DNA of 64,000 bases from Sphaerisporangium corydalis (GTDB taxonomy: Bacteria; Actinomycetota; Actinomycetes; Streptosporangiales; Streptosporangiaceae), in assembly GCF_025506355.1 (NCBI RefSeq), contig NZ_JANZYP010000002.1, positions 124,001-188,000 of the forward strand. The letters run 5' to 3'. Below are positions 44,493-52,645 of the stretch, piece by piece. Position 1 is the first letter of the stretch. Each line of letters starts with the position of its first letter. Below the pieces are notes generated by a model, which saw nothing but the letters and a program-made list of their open reading frames with translations, had not been told where the DNA came from and did no database searches. The position numbers and the translations under genes are program-made.

Positions 44493-45983
44493 CTATCGGG
44501 TGATCTCCATCTGGGCCATCATCGCCATGGACGAGTGCTCCAGCAGGTGGCAGTGGTAGACGTACCGGCCGGTGTAGCCGTCGAACCGCACCTTGAACGA
44601 CACGTTGGACCCCGACCGCACGGTCACGGTGTCCTTCAGCCCGGCCTCGTGCCCGATCACCGGCAGGCCATCGCGCTCCACCACCTGGAACTGCGCCAGG
44701 TGCAGGTGCATGTTGTGCGGGATGGGCGGCCCGCCGGCGGGGTTGTGGATCCGCCACAGTTCCGTGGTGCCCAGCTTGACGTTCTGGTCCACCCGCGTGG
44801 GGTCGAAGGTCTTGCCGTCCAGCAGGAACGTGCCCGTGGCCAGGTCCATGCTGAACGAGACGTCCCGGGTGACCGTGGGCTCCCCGAGGTCGGGCAGCGG
44901 GCGCAGCGTCGCGGGGATCACGCTCTCGTCGTCGTCGGCGTCGCCCACCACGTCGAACCGCAGCACGTTGCGGGTGCTGTCCTCGCTCCCCCGGTCGTTC
45001 ACCAGCACGACCTGCGTGCCGGTCGCGTACCGCGTGAAGTCCACCACGACCTCGACCCGCTCGCCCGGCCACACGGCCACCGAGGTCGCCGGCACCGGGG
45101 CCGGGAGCAGGCCGCCGTCCGAGGCGATCTGGACCAGTTCACCATCGGCCCCGAGGGTGAGGTTCAGGTCCCGATCCAGGCAGGTGTTGAGCAGCCGGAA
45201 GCGGTACTTGCGCCGCTTGACCCGGAAGAACGGCTGCGCCCGCCCGTTGACCAGCACGGTCTTGCGGTCGCGGAAGCCGCCCATGGCGTAGACGAGCTGG
45301 CCCAGCTCGTCGAACTGCGCGTCGCGGAACATCAGCGGCACGTCGTGCGCGCCGCTGGGCAGCCGCAGGCGGTCCTCGACGTCGTCCTTGATCGTGTAGA
45401 AGCCCGCGAGGCCCCGGTAGACGTGCTCGGCCTCCAGGTGGTGGGCGTGGTCGTGATACCACAGCGTGGCGCCCGCCTGGCGGTTCGGGTAGGTGTAGAC
45501 GCGCGACGAACCCGGGTCGAAGGTGTCCATCGGGTGGCCGTCGCTCTCCGGCGGCACGTGCCCGCCGTGCAGGTGCACGGCCGTCGGGTCGGACATCCCG
45601 TTCGTCTGCGTGATCACGATCTTGCGGCCCGCGCGGGCGCGGATGGTCGGCCCGGTGAACTGCCCGCCGTAGGACAGGACGTCCGTACGGAACCCGGGGA
45701 AGATCTCCACCTGGGCCGGCCTGATCGTCATCCGGTAGTAGTCCGTGGTCAGGGTCGACAACAGCGGCGACAGCACCGGCGGGATGAGCAGGGCCCGTGT
45801 GAACGGCGTGACCGTGGGCGCCACCCCCGCCGACACCAGGGTCGCCCCGTGGGCGTGCGCGCCGTGCGCCCCCCTGGTCAGCTCCAGCACGCGCTCCGAG
45901 GGCGACATGGCCGCCCGGATGGGCACCACCGCGGCGAGACCGCCGAGCGTGCCGAGTTTGATCATGTTTCTTCTGCTGAGCAT
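44493..45983 (-). CDS. Multicopper oxidase 2, Tat-exported
   Basis: A 496-residue three-domain laccase/bilirubin-oxidase-like enzyme. The leader has twin arginines (SRRNMIKLGTLGG) followed by a hydrophobic stretch, predicting Tat export; no lipobox Cys is present, unlike oxidase 1. Copper motifs: VHLHGGHVPP, LWYHDHAHHLEAEH, PHNMHLHLAQFQV, YHCHLLEHSSMAMM. ATG 45983 has GGTGGAGG upstream. I see neither a PadR palindrome nor a clear SARP box on its side of the divergent region. Two such oxidases within 5 kb suggest an oxidative coupling or detoxification step outside the cytoplasm. Confidence 0.92.
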   Translation of the reverse strand: MLSRRNMIKLGTLGGLAAVVPIRAAMSPSERVLELTRGAHGAHAHGATLVSAGVAPTVTPFTRALLIPPVLSPLLSTLTTDYYRMTIRPAQVEIFPGFRTDVLSYGGQFTGPTIRARAGRKIVITQTNGMSDPTAVHLHGGHVPPESDGHPMDTFDPGSSRVYTYPNRQAGATLWYHDHAHHLEAEHVYRGLAGFYTIKDDVEDRLRLPSGAHDVPLMFRDAQFDELGQLVYAMGGFRDRKTVLVNGRAQPFFRVKRRKYRFRLLNTCLDRDLNLTLGADGELVQIASDGGLLPAPVPATSVAVWPGERVEVVVDFTRYATGTQVVLVNDRGSEDSTRNVLRFDVVGDADDDESVIPATLRPLPDLGEPTVTRDVSFSMDLATGTFLLDGKTFDPTRVDQNVKLGTTELWRIHNPAGGPPIPHNMHLHLAQFQVVERDGLPVIGHEAGLKDTVTVRSGSNVSFKVRFDGYTGRYVYHCHLLEHSSMAMMAQMEITR

Positions 45984-46078
45984 GACGCCTCCACCTTCCC
46001 GATCACCGGCCCGCATGCTGGCCTCGCCGCCTGGAGTTCCGGTCCAGAACGGCTCGTGGGAGTGGCCCTCCATCGGCC

Positions 46079-46111
46079 CTCGACCACCTGTCGAGCCGTC
46101 GCTGTCAGCGT
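46079..46111 (+). promoter_or_regulatory. SARP-type promoter of the methyltransferase/glycosyltransferase-2 operon
   Basis: CTCGACC (46079-46085), ACCT, GTCGAGC (46090-46096), 9 bp, CAGCGT (46106-46111). The leader to ATG 46150 is about 32 nt and carries AAGGAGAG. Confidence 0.7.
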
Positions 46112-46149
46112 CTGACCGAGTCCGTGAGACATCGGCAAGGAGAGAGCTC

Positions 46150-46971
46150 ATGATCGGTCGCCGGGTGTTGCCGCAAGAGCAACTCGAATGGAACGAGCGC
46201 TGGGGCGTGCCCTACGGGCACGACTGCAAGGATCTGTCGATCGCGCAGCGGATCGAGGATCCCGATCCGTCGCGCTTCGGCCCGTTCGCCTATCAGCGCA
46301 ACAATCACACCAGGCTGTTCGAGTACCCCTGGGCGTACTTCACCGCGAAGACCGAGCCGGGGATGCGCGTCATCGACGTCGGCGGCGGCCTGGGCGGTCT
46401 GCAGTATGTACTGGCCTCGGAGGGATGCGAGGTCGTGAACGTCGACCCCGAGGCCCGCGAGGTGGAGGACTGGGCCGACAAGCGCGGCTGGACCGGCTTC
46501 CCCTCGGTCGGCGTGCCGCTCACCGAGCTGAACCACAAGCGGCTGAACGACGCGTTCGGCACCTCGGTCCAGCTCGTCACCGACAAGATCCAGGACGTCG
46601 ACCTGGCCAAGGGCACCTTCGACCGCGCGTACTGCCTCTCGGTGATCGAGCACGTCGATCAGCAGGAGGCCCAGGAGATGCTCAAGGCGATCTACTCGCT
46701 GCTCGCCCCCGGCGGCGTGTGCCTGCTGACCATCGACCTGTTCCTGGACTGCAAGCCGTTCGGCGTGCTGGACCACAACGTGTGGGGCTCCAACATCGAC
46801 GTCCACGAGCTGGTCACCGGGCACGGGTTCGAGATCGTCGCGGGGGACCCGCGCGAGCTGCTCGGCTTCCCCGAGTTCGACCTGGACCGGGTCGTCGGCC
46901 TGATCCCCGACCTGCTCATGGGGTACTTCTCCGCACTGTCGCAGGCGGTCGCGCTGAGGAAGCCGGCCTGA
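46150..46971 (+). CDS. SAM-dependent methyltransferase
   Basis: A 273-residue class I methyltransferase with motif I VIDVGGGLGGLQYV near residue 75, VVNVDPEAREVEDW and the post-motif segment FDRAYCLSVIEHVDQQEA. AAGGAGAG precedes the ATG at 46150. It is cotranscribed with glycosyltransferase 2 (22 nt apart), so a sugar O- or N-methylation is plausible; aglycone methylation is equally possible. It is not closely related to the methyltransferases at 2745 or 37900. Confidence 0.83.
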   Translation: MIGRRVLPQEQLEWNERWGVPYGHDCKDLSIAQRIEDPDPSRFGPFAYQRNNHTRLFEYPWAYFTAKTEPGMRVIDVGGGLGGLQYVLASEGCEVVNVDPEAREVEDWADKRGWTGFPSVGVPLTELNHKRLNDAFGTSVQLVTDKIQDVDLAKGTFDRAYCLSVIEHVDQQEAQEMLKAIYSLLAPGGVCLLTIDLFLDCKPFGVLDHNVWGSNIDVHELVTGHGFEIVAGDPRELLGFPEFDLDRVVGLIPDLLMGYFSALSQAVALRKPA

Positions 46972-46993
46972 TCTGACGAAGGGGCGCACGCCG

Positions 46994-48139
46994 ATGCGAG
47001 TACTGTTCGCGACCTGGGCCACCAGGTCGCACTACTACCCTCTGGTGCCGCTGGCCTGGGCGTTGCGGGCGGCCGGCCACGAGGTGCGGATCGCCGGCCA
47101 GCCCGACGCGGGTGACATGGTGACGGGGTCCGGCCTGCCCTTCGTGCCCGCCGGGCCCTCGCTCGACCTCGGGGCGATCATCGAGCGCATCCGGGTCCGT
47201 CCGTCCGAGGACGCGAGCCGGCAGGAGCGGGAACACGCCCGCTCCGACACGGCCGTCCGGATGTTCATGGCCGGCTCCGAGGCGATGGCGGACGACCTGG
47301 TCGCCTTCGCCAGGAGCTGGCGGCCGGACCTCGTGGTGTACGAGCCCCGGGGCTACGCGGCGATGAAGGCCGCCCAGGTGCTGGGCGTGCCGGCCGTGCG
47401 CTCGCTCTCGGGCGGCACCGACTACACCTACGTCCGGGAGGAGATCGAGCGGCCGACCCTCGCGCCGCTGTGGGAACGCTTCGGCCTGGGGGATCCGCAC
47501 GGCGCGCTGACCCTGGACCCCTGCCCGCCGTCGCTCCAGGTGGACGGCCCGCTCCCCCGGCATTTCATGCGCTATGTCCCCTTCAACGGCGGCGGTGCCG
47601 TCCCCGCGTGGCTGAGGGAACCCCGGACGCGTCCGCGCGTCCTGGTGACCTTCGGCGTCACCTTCGCCAAGCACGCGGGCAACCTGCAGCCCGTGCGGCT
47701 GGCGACCGAGGCGGTGAGCGGCCTCGACGTGGACGTCGTCGTCGCCGCGTTCGCCGAGCAGCGGGCGATGCTCGGCGCCCTGCCGGAGAGCGTGACGCTG
47801 GTCGAGTCGATGCCCCTGCACCTTCTGCTGCCGACGGTGTCAGCAGTGGTGCACCAGGGCGGGGCCGGCACCATGCTCACGTCGGCGGCCTGCGGCGTGC
47901 CGCAGATGGTCCTGCCGTCGATCGCGGACGAGCCGCTGAACGCCCGGCGCCTGCAGGAGCAGGGCGCGGGCCGCCACGTCCACCTCGCCGACGCGGACCA
48001 CGACGTGATCCGCGCCGAAGTGGCGGCCCTGCTCGACCAGGACTCCCACCGTGACGCGGCCCTCAAGCTCAAGGAGGAGATCGAGGGCCAGGTCACGCCC
48101 GCCGACGTGGTCGGCGTGCTGGAGTCGCTGGCAGGCTGA
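46994..48139 (+). CDS. GT-B glycosyltransferase 2
   Basis: A 381-residue family 1 glycosyltransferase, paralogue of the enzyme at 28204-29427. It starts MRVLFATWATRSHYYPLVPLAWAL and has PLHLLLPTVSAVVHQGGAGTM with the donor-binding His, then SIADEPLNARRLQEQGAG. It would attach a second sugar, or extend the first to a disaccharide. It shares a transcript with the methyltransferase upstream and is convergent with the P450 at 48161. Confidence 0.9.
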   Translation: MRVLFATWATRSHYYPLVPLAWALRAAGHEVRIAGQPDAGDMVTGSGLPFVPAGPSLDLGAIIERIRVRPSEDASRQEREHARSDTAVRMFMAGSEAMADDLVAFARSWRPDLVVYEPRGYAAMKAAQVLGVPAVRSLSGGTDYTYVREEIERPTLAPLWERFGLGDPHGALTLDPCPPSLQVDGPLPRHFMRYVPFNGGGAVPAWLREPRTRPRVLVTFGVTFAKHAGNLQPVRLATEAVSGLDVDVVVAAFAEQRAMLGALPESVTLVESMPLHLLLPTVSAVVHQGGAGTMLTSAACGVPQMVLPSIADEPLNARRLQEQGAGRHVHLADADHDVIRAEVAALLDQDSHRDAALKLKEEIEGQVTPADVVGVLESLAG

Positions 48140-48160
48140 GCACCGTGCGGCTCACCACCC

Positions 48161-49360
48161 TCAGCGGGCGGTGAGCCGCACCGTCAGTTCCTTGGGTCCG
48201 CGGATGGTGAGGTTGTCCTTGTAGGGCACCGCGTCGGTGGCCAGCTCGATGTCCCCGACCTTGGTGACCAGCGACTCGAACGCCAGCCGGGCCTCCAGCC
48301 GGGCCAGCCCCGCGCCCAGGCAGAAGTGCACGCCTCCGTCGAAGGCGATGTGCCGGTTGGCCGGGCGGCCGACGTCCAGCCGGTCGGGGTCGTCGAACAC
48401 CTCGGGGTCGCGGTTGGCCGCCCCCCGTACGAGCACCACCTGGTCGCCGCGCGCGATGTCGTGCCCGGCCAGTTCGAGGTCGGCCAGGACGGTGCGCCGG
48501 GTGAGCTGGGTCGGCGGGTCGTACCGCAGGAACTCCTCGACCCCGCTGTCCAGCAGGCGCGGGTCGTCGCGAAGGCGCTTCAGCTCGCCGGGGTTGCGCA
48601 TCAGGGCCAGCGTCCCGTTGCTCAGCAGGTCCGTGGTGGTCTCGTGCCCGGCCACGTAGATCATGGTGCAGGTCGCCAGCAGCTCGCCCTCGCTCAGCGC
48701 CGACCCGTTGTCGCGCGCCGCGATGAGCTCGGTGAGCAGGTCGTCCCCGCCCTCGCGGCGCCGCTCGGCGACCAGCTCCCTGAAGTAGCCGTCGAACGCG
48801 GCCAGCGCCTCGTCACGCTCGCGCTTCTCGTCCGAGGTCCGCTGGTAGTCGGGGTCGACGCCGCGGGCGATCACCCGGGACCATCCTCTGACCAGCTCGC
48901 GGTCCTGCGACGGCACCCCGAGCAGCTCGCTGATCACCGTCGCCGGCAGGGGATGGAAGCACGACTCGACCAGGTCGGCCTCGCCCTTCTCGATGGCCTC
49001 GTCCACCATCGAGTCGACGAGCCGCTTGATCCAGGGGCTGAGCCGCTGCACCCTGCGCGGGGTGAATGCCCGGTTCACCAGCGAACGCTGCCGGGTGTGC
49101 TCGGGGGGGTCGAGCAGGATGAACGGCATGGCCTGGCTGGGCGCCGGGCGCCGCCAGTTGCTCTTGTCCAGCAGCCGTTGCCGCGACCCGTGCCCGAACC
49201 GCGCGTCGCGCAGGACCTCCGTGCAGTCCCGGAAGCGGGTCAGGACCCAGGCTCCGCGCGGCGAGCGCCAGACCGGGGCGGTCTCTCTCAGCCGGCTGTA
49301 GTAGGGGTAGGGGTCCGCGCGGTGCGCCGGATCGAAGGGATCGAAGTCGATCTCCGCCAT
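48161..49360 (-). CDS. Cytochrome P450, copy 2
   Basis: A 399-residue P450 with DPPEHTRQRSLVNRAFTPR, I-helix YVAGHETTTD, K-helix EEFLRY (ExxR) and haem loop FDGGVHFCLGAGLA. ATG 49360 has GAGGGAGA upstream. It is only distantly similar to P450-1 (13642-14847), so the two probably act at different positions. A single-gene unit, divergent from the GH31 gene, with its own SARP-type promoter. No ferredoxin gene is in the window. Confidence 0.93.
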   Translation of the reverse strand: MAEIDFDPFDPAHRADPYPYYSRLRETAPVWRSPRGAWVLTRFRDCTEVLRDARFGHGSRQRLLDKSNWRRPAPSQAMPFILLDPPEHTRQRSLVNRAFTPRRVQRLSPWIKRLVDSMVDEAIEKGEADLVESCFHPLPATVISELLGVPSQDRELVRGWSRVIARGVDPDYQRTSDEKRERDEALAAFDGYFRELVAERRREGGDDLLTELIAARDNGSALSEGELLATCTMIYVAGHETTTDLLSNGTLALMRNPGELKRLRDDPRLLDSGVEEFLRYDPPTQLTRRTVLADLELAGHDIARGDQVVLVRGAANRDPEVFDDPDRLDVGRPANRHIAFDGGVHFCLGAGLARLEARLAFESLVTKVGDIELATDAVPYKDNLTIRGPKELTVRLTAR

Positions 49361-49387
49361 GTCAGTCTCCCTCTTCAGACGCGAGAC

Positions 49388-49420
49388 AGGGTGACAGGCC
49401 GCTCTCGAAGGCGGCTTTAG
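49388..49420 (-). promoter_or_regulatory. SARP-type promoter of P450-2
   Basis: Minus strand: CTAAAGC (49420-49414), CGCC, TTCGAGA (49409-49403), 9 bp, CACCCT (49393-49388). One degenerate box; canonical spacing. Confidence 0.65.
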
Positions 49421-49470
49421 CCGAGATCCAGGTGGCGCCCCCCGTCGGCCCGACCCCGGACCGACACGTA

Positions 49471-49503
49471 CTCCAGCGACCTTCGAGTGCCGGCGGTGAG
49501 CAT
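49471..49503 (+). promoter_or_regulatory. SARP-type promoter of the GH31/BCCP operon
   Basis: CTCCAGC (49471-49477), GACC, TTCGAGT (49482-49488), 9 bp, GAGCAT (49498-49503). The leader to ATG 49538 is about 28 nt and includes GAGGAGGAG. Confidence 0.7.
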
Positions 49504-49537
49504 TGCCGCACACAGTCTGCTCGAGGAGGAGTGGTAC

Positions 49538-51409
49538 ATGCGGGAATCCCAGACCGTACTCGAGCGACCGGCCTTCCGGTTACGGCTCGGCGGTCCGACC
49601 GCACCGTTCGTCCATCTGGATTTCGAGACGTTCACGCAGCCGCTGCTGATAGGCGTGGGTGTGGACGCTCCGGAAGCGCTTGACCGCGAGATCGATCTGG
49701 TCGACAGGACCATCGCAGACAGGGGAGAGTACGAGCGCATCACCTGGACCGCGAAGAGCACCCGCTGGGACAAGTTCTACCATCTCGACGTCTACCGCGA
49801 CCGGCTCGAGTTCCACGCCGAGGTGATCGGGAACGGCCCGATCTCCGCCGTGCGGTACTTCGAGACCGTGGAGGACGCGACGTTCCGGGAGCACTTCGCG
49901 CTCACCAAGCACTTCAACGACAAACGACACACACCGGTCCGCGCCTACTCGCGGCCGTCCCCCACGGCGTTCCGCCGGGTCTTCAGCCCGGAGCCGAACA
50001 CCTACGGGCGTCAGGAGTTCCAGCCCTACGAGAACGTCCAGATCAGCGTGAACGCCGACCTGGACTACCAGGGCGGCAACCTCGTCGCCAACCCCGGCCT
50101 GCTCTGCTTCGCGGTCGCCGCGCGGCCCGAGCACGAGTGGCTGACCTTCGGCCTGCGCGTGCAGCCGGGGGAGTACCACTTCTCCGACTACGAGTACGTG
50201 GGGGGAGAGGGGTTCGGTCTGCACCTGTCCTGCCCGGGAGAGGTGTGGGTCGAGGGGCGCGCCGAGACGCCGCGCGTGGTGATGGTGCTCGACCGCGACC
50301 CCGAGCTGGCGCTGCGGTCGTACGTGACGGCGTTGCGCGCCCCGGTGGCGCGCGGCGCGTTCACCGACGCGGCGGTGAGCGGCGCGACCGTGCCGAGCGC
50401 CTCCGCAGGGGAGCGCCCGTCGTGGTGGAGCCGGCCGATCGTCTCCGGGTGGGGGCACCAGTCCTACCAGGGCGACCTGTTCCGGATCCGCAGCCCGAGG
50501 GAGCGGCAGAAGGACAACGCCGTCTACACCCTGTGCACCGAGCCGAACTACCGCGACATCGTCCGGCGCCTGGACGACCGTGAGGTCCCCTGGGGCACGC
50601 TGGTCATCGACGCCCGGTGGTTCCTCGCGGCCGGGCTGAAGAACCTGGACCCGGGGCGCTGGCCCGACATGCGGGGCTTCGTGGACCACGTCCACTCCAC
50701 GGGCAGGCGCGTCCTGCTGTGGTGGGGGCCGTGGGACCCCGAAGGGCTGCCGGACGACGAGTGCGTGCTGTACCGCCCGGCCGACCGGCCGGCCCGCCCG
50801 CTCAAACGCGGCAAGTGGGACCGGCTGCGCCCGGGCTCGAAGGTCGCGATCGACGTCACGCTGCCGCAGGCCCGCGAGCGCATCCGGCGGCAGCTCCGCC
50901 AGGTGCTCGGGTCGGGACCCGGGTGCTTCGACATCGACGGCCTGAAGATCGACCACGTCTCGGCGACGCCCGCCGTCGACGGCATGGCCTTCAACGCGGG
51001 GTCACGCCGGCTGTTCGGCATCGAGGCGGCCAAGGAGATGCACCGGCTGATCTACCAGACCGCCAAGGAGATCAAACCGGACGCCCTCATCATGGGGCAG
51101 TCCCCCAACCCCTATTTCGCCGACGTCCTCGACATGGTGCGTCTGGGCGACATCTACACGCGCGACCGCGACTCGGTCGTGGCCGACATGGCGTTCCGCG
51201 CCCGGATGGCCCGCATCGCCGACGAGAACTGGCTGATCGACACCGACGGATGGCCGCTGCCGTCCCTGTCGGCGTTCCGCGAGTACGTGGAGGCGCAACC
51301 GGGGCTCGGCGTGCCGAGCCTGTACTACGCCACCCATCTCGACACCACGGGCGAAGCACTCACCGAGGCGGAGTTCGCCCTCATCAGGTCGGCCTGGGCG
51401 GACCTGTGA
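49538..51409 (+). CDS. Glycoside hydrolase, GH31/alpha-glycosidase-like
   Basis: A 623-residue protein: an N-terminal beta-sandwich-like half (about residues 1-300) and a TIM-barrel half with WGTLVIDARWFL, VLLWWGPWDPEG and CFDIDGLKIDH, where the Asp of DGLKxD is the likely nucleophile. There is no signal peptide, so it acts in the cytoplasm. ATG 49538 has GAGGAGG 7 nt upstream; an earlier in-frame ATG would lie in or before the predicted promoter. A glycosidase under cluster control is unusual and could hydrolyse a glycosylated intermediate, remodel a sugar, or serve self-protection. Substrate unknown. Confidence 0.78.
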   Translation: MRESQTVLERPAFRLRLGGPTAPFVHLDFETFTQPLLIGVGVDAPEALDREIDLVDRTIADRGEYERITWTAKSTRWDKFYHLDVYRDRLEFHAEVIGNGPISAVRYFETVEDATFREHFALTKHFNDKRHTPVRAYSRPSPTAFRRVFSPEPNTYGRQEFQPYENVQISVNADLDYQGGNLVANPGLLCFAVAARPEHEWLTFGLRVQPGEYHFSDYEYVGGEGFGLHLSCPGEVWVEGRAETPRVVMVLDRDPELALRSYVTALRAPVARGAFTDAAVSGATVPSASAGERPSWWSRPIVSGWGHQSYQGDLFRIRSPRERQKDNAVYTLCTEPNYRDIVRRLDDREVPWGTLVIDARWFLAAGLKNLDPGRWPDMRGFVDHVHSTGRRVLLWWGPWDPEGLPDDECVLYRPADRPARPLKRGKWDRLRPGSKVAIDVTLPQARERIRRQLRQVLGSGPGCFDIDGLKIDHVSATPAVDGMAFNAGSRRLFGIEAAKEMHRLIYQTAKEIKPDALIMGQSPNPYFADVLDMVRLGDIYTRDRDSVVADMAFRARMARIADENWLIDTDGWPLPSLSAFREYVEAQPGLGVPSLYYATHLDTTGEALTEAEFALIRSAWADL

Positions 51410-51450
51410 ACCAACGACAGGCCTGGATCTGCAGGGAAAGGAGCTGAGCC

Positions 51451-51942
51451 ATGAGCGAGCGCGCTGGGCACACGCCCACGTTGGAGGAACTGTGGCGCCA
51501 CGCCACCGGGGTCATCGACGCCGGAGCGGGCCCGGTGCGGCGGATCAAGCTGTCCGCCGGGGAGACGAGCGTCGAGATCGAGTGGCCCGAGCACGTCGGC
51601 GCCGCGGCCTATGTGCCGCTCGCCGCGGTGGCCACCGTCCCGGCGAGCCTGCCGGCGGCCGTACACGGCGTCGCCGACCTCCAGCCCGACCCGGCGGCGC
51701 ACCAGGTGTGCGCCCCGCTGGTCGGGACCTTCTACCGCGCCCCGTCCCCGGGCGCCAAGCCGTTCGTCGAAGTCGGGGACACGGTGGTGGCCGGGCAGCG
51801 GGTGGCCATCGTCGAGGCGATGAAGCTGATGAACGGGGTCGAGGCCGACCGCGACGGCCTGGTCACCGCCATCCTGGTCGAGGACGCCACGTCGGTGGAG
51901 TACGGCCAGCCGCTGATCACCATCGATCCAATGGATGAATGA
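51451..51942 (+). CDS. accB: Biotin carboxyl carrier protein
   Basis: A 163-residue BCCP with a Pro/Ala-rich linker and a biotinyl domain from about residue 85; the biotin site is Lys125 in EAMKLMN. It carries the carboxyl group between AccC and the fused AccDA encoded 29-31 kb to the left, completing an acetyl-CoA carboxylase. It follows the GH31 gene by 41 nt with AAGGAG before the ATG. Its last 26 nt overlap a small ORF on the other strand. Confidence 0.93.
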   Translation: MSERAGHTPTLEELWRHATGVIDAGAGPVRRIKLSAGETSVEIEWPEHVGAAAYVPLAAVATVPASLPAAVHGVADLQPDPAAHQVCAPLVGTFYRAPSPGAKPFVEVGDTVVAGQRVAIVEAMKLMNGVEADRDGLVTAILVEDATSVEYGQPLITIDPMDE

Positions 51943-52090
51943 CGAAGTCGTCCGCCCAAGACTCGTCGTCGGCCGGACTGCCCGGCCCGTGCGGGTCGGT
52001 CCAATGCAGGTAGCCGATCCAGGTGAGGCTGGACGCCAGCCCCGCCAGGATCGTGCGCAGCAGGGACCGGCCCGCGTTCGACGTTTCCAC
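51917..52090 (-). CDS. Small putative membrane protein (57 aa), antisense to the accB 3' end
   Basis: GTG at 52090 follows GGAGG with 4 nt spacing and opens a 57-codon frame. The product has one hydrophobic segment (about residues 9-28, ending SSLTWIGYLHW) and an acidic C-terminal half (ADDESWADDF). I do not recognise it. It overlaps accB by 26 nt and is divergent from padR-2, across a region with a PadR-like palindrome, like the membrane protein divergent from padR-1. Coding status is likely but unproven. Confidence 0.5.
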   Translation of the reverse strand: METSNAGRSLLRTILAGLASSLTWIGYLHWTDPHGPGSPADDESWADDFVIHPLDRW

Positions 52091-52185
52091 GATTCCTCCA
52101 CCACTTATCTAGGGGCCGTAGGTAAACAGGCCACCGAACAAAAAAATTGACAGATCGTCTGGAGGTACTCATGGGCTTCAGAATC

Positions 52186-52199
52186 GATACATGTAGAAT
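52186..52199. promoter_or_regulatory. PadR-type operator overlapping the padR-2 promoter
   Basis: GATACATGTAGAAT contains TACATGTA (52188-52195). TAGAAT (52194-52199) is an excellent -10 and ends 6 nt before the ATG at 52206, predicting a leaderless, autorepressed mRNA. Confidence 0.6.
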
Positions 52200-52205
52200 G
52201 CCGAT

Positions 52206-52526
52206 ATGAAGCTCGACACACTCCGGGGGCATCTGGACGCGTTGGTGCTGGCAGTGCTCGAGCCCGGTCCTCTTCACGGCTACGCCATCATCAGCACCCT
52301 GCGGACCCGCAGCGGAGACACCCTCGACCTTCCCACCGGCACCATCTACCCAGCCCTGCGACGCCTGGAGCATGCCGAGTACGTCTCCAGTGACTGGAGC
52401 ATCGTCGGAGGCCGCAAGAGGCGCACCTATGAGCTGACCGCCGCGGGCCGCCGCGCTCTGGCAAGTGAGCGCGACACCTGGAAGGCGTTCAGCAACATCG
52501 TCGCAGGGGTTCTCGGAACAGACTGA
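52206..52526 (+). CDS. PadR-family transcriptional regulator 2
   Basis: A 106-residue winged-helix repressor: LDALVLAVLEPGPLHGYAII, LPTGTIYPALRRLEHAEYV, RRTYELTAAGRRAL, with a full C-terminal helix (RDTWKAFSNIVAGVL). It is similar to padR-1 but complete. It probably controls itself and the small divergent ORF at 51917-52090; either PadR could act on the CTACATGTAG sites at cydA and multicopper oxidase 1. The ligand may be the phenolic product or an intermediate. Confidence 0.9.
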   Translation: MKLDTLRGHLDALVLAVLEPGPLHGYAIISTLRTRSGDTLDLPTGTIYPALRRLEHAEYVSSDWSIVGGRKRRTYELTAAGRRALASERDTWKAFSNIVAGVLGTD

Positions 52527-52640
52527 GCAGTAGCTCTCAGCACCGTCTGAGCGGTTCCCGGACCAGACCGAGCGATCCTCGGGTCGGGCCGGGCGGTTCT
52601 CAGGACAGGCTGAGCAGCCAGGATCGGGGCAGGCCGGCGG
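52527..52640. repeat. Degenerate tandem repeats after padR-2
   Basis: About five imperfect 20-24 bp units of the form CTGAGCGGTTCTCGGACAGG follow the stop. They resemble in style, not sequence, the GC-rich repeats after the HAAS gene. No coding frame is supported. Confidence 0.45.
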
Positions 52641-52645
52641 CCGGA

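Noticed and set aside
51935-52150. A 71-codon rightward frame after accB
   Set aside because: No ribosome site and an Arg-rich shadow composition; the opposite strand has a better small ORF with GGAGG and a membrane segment.
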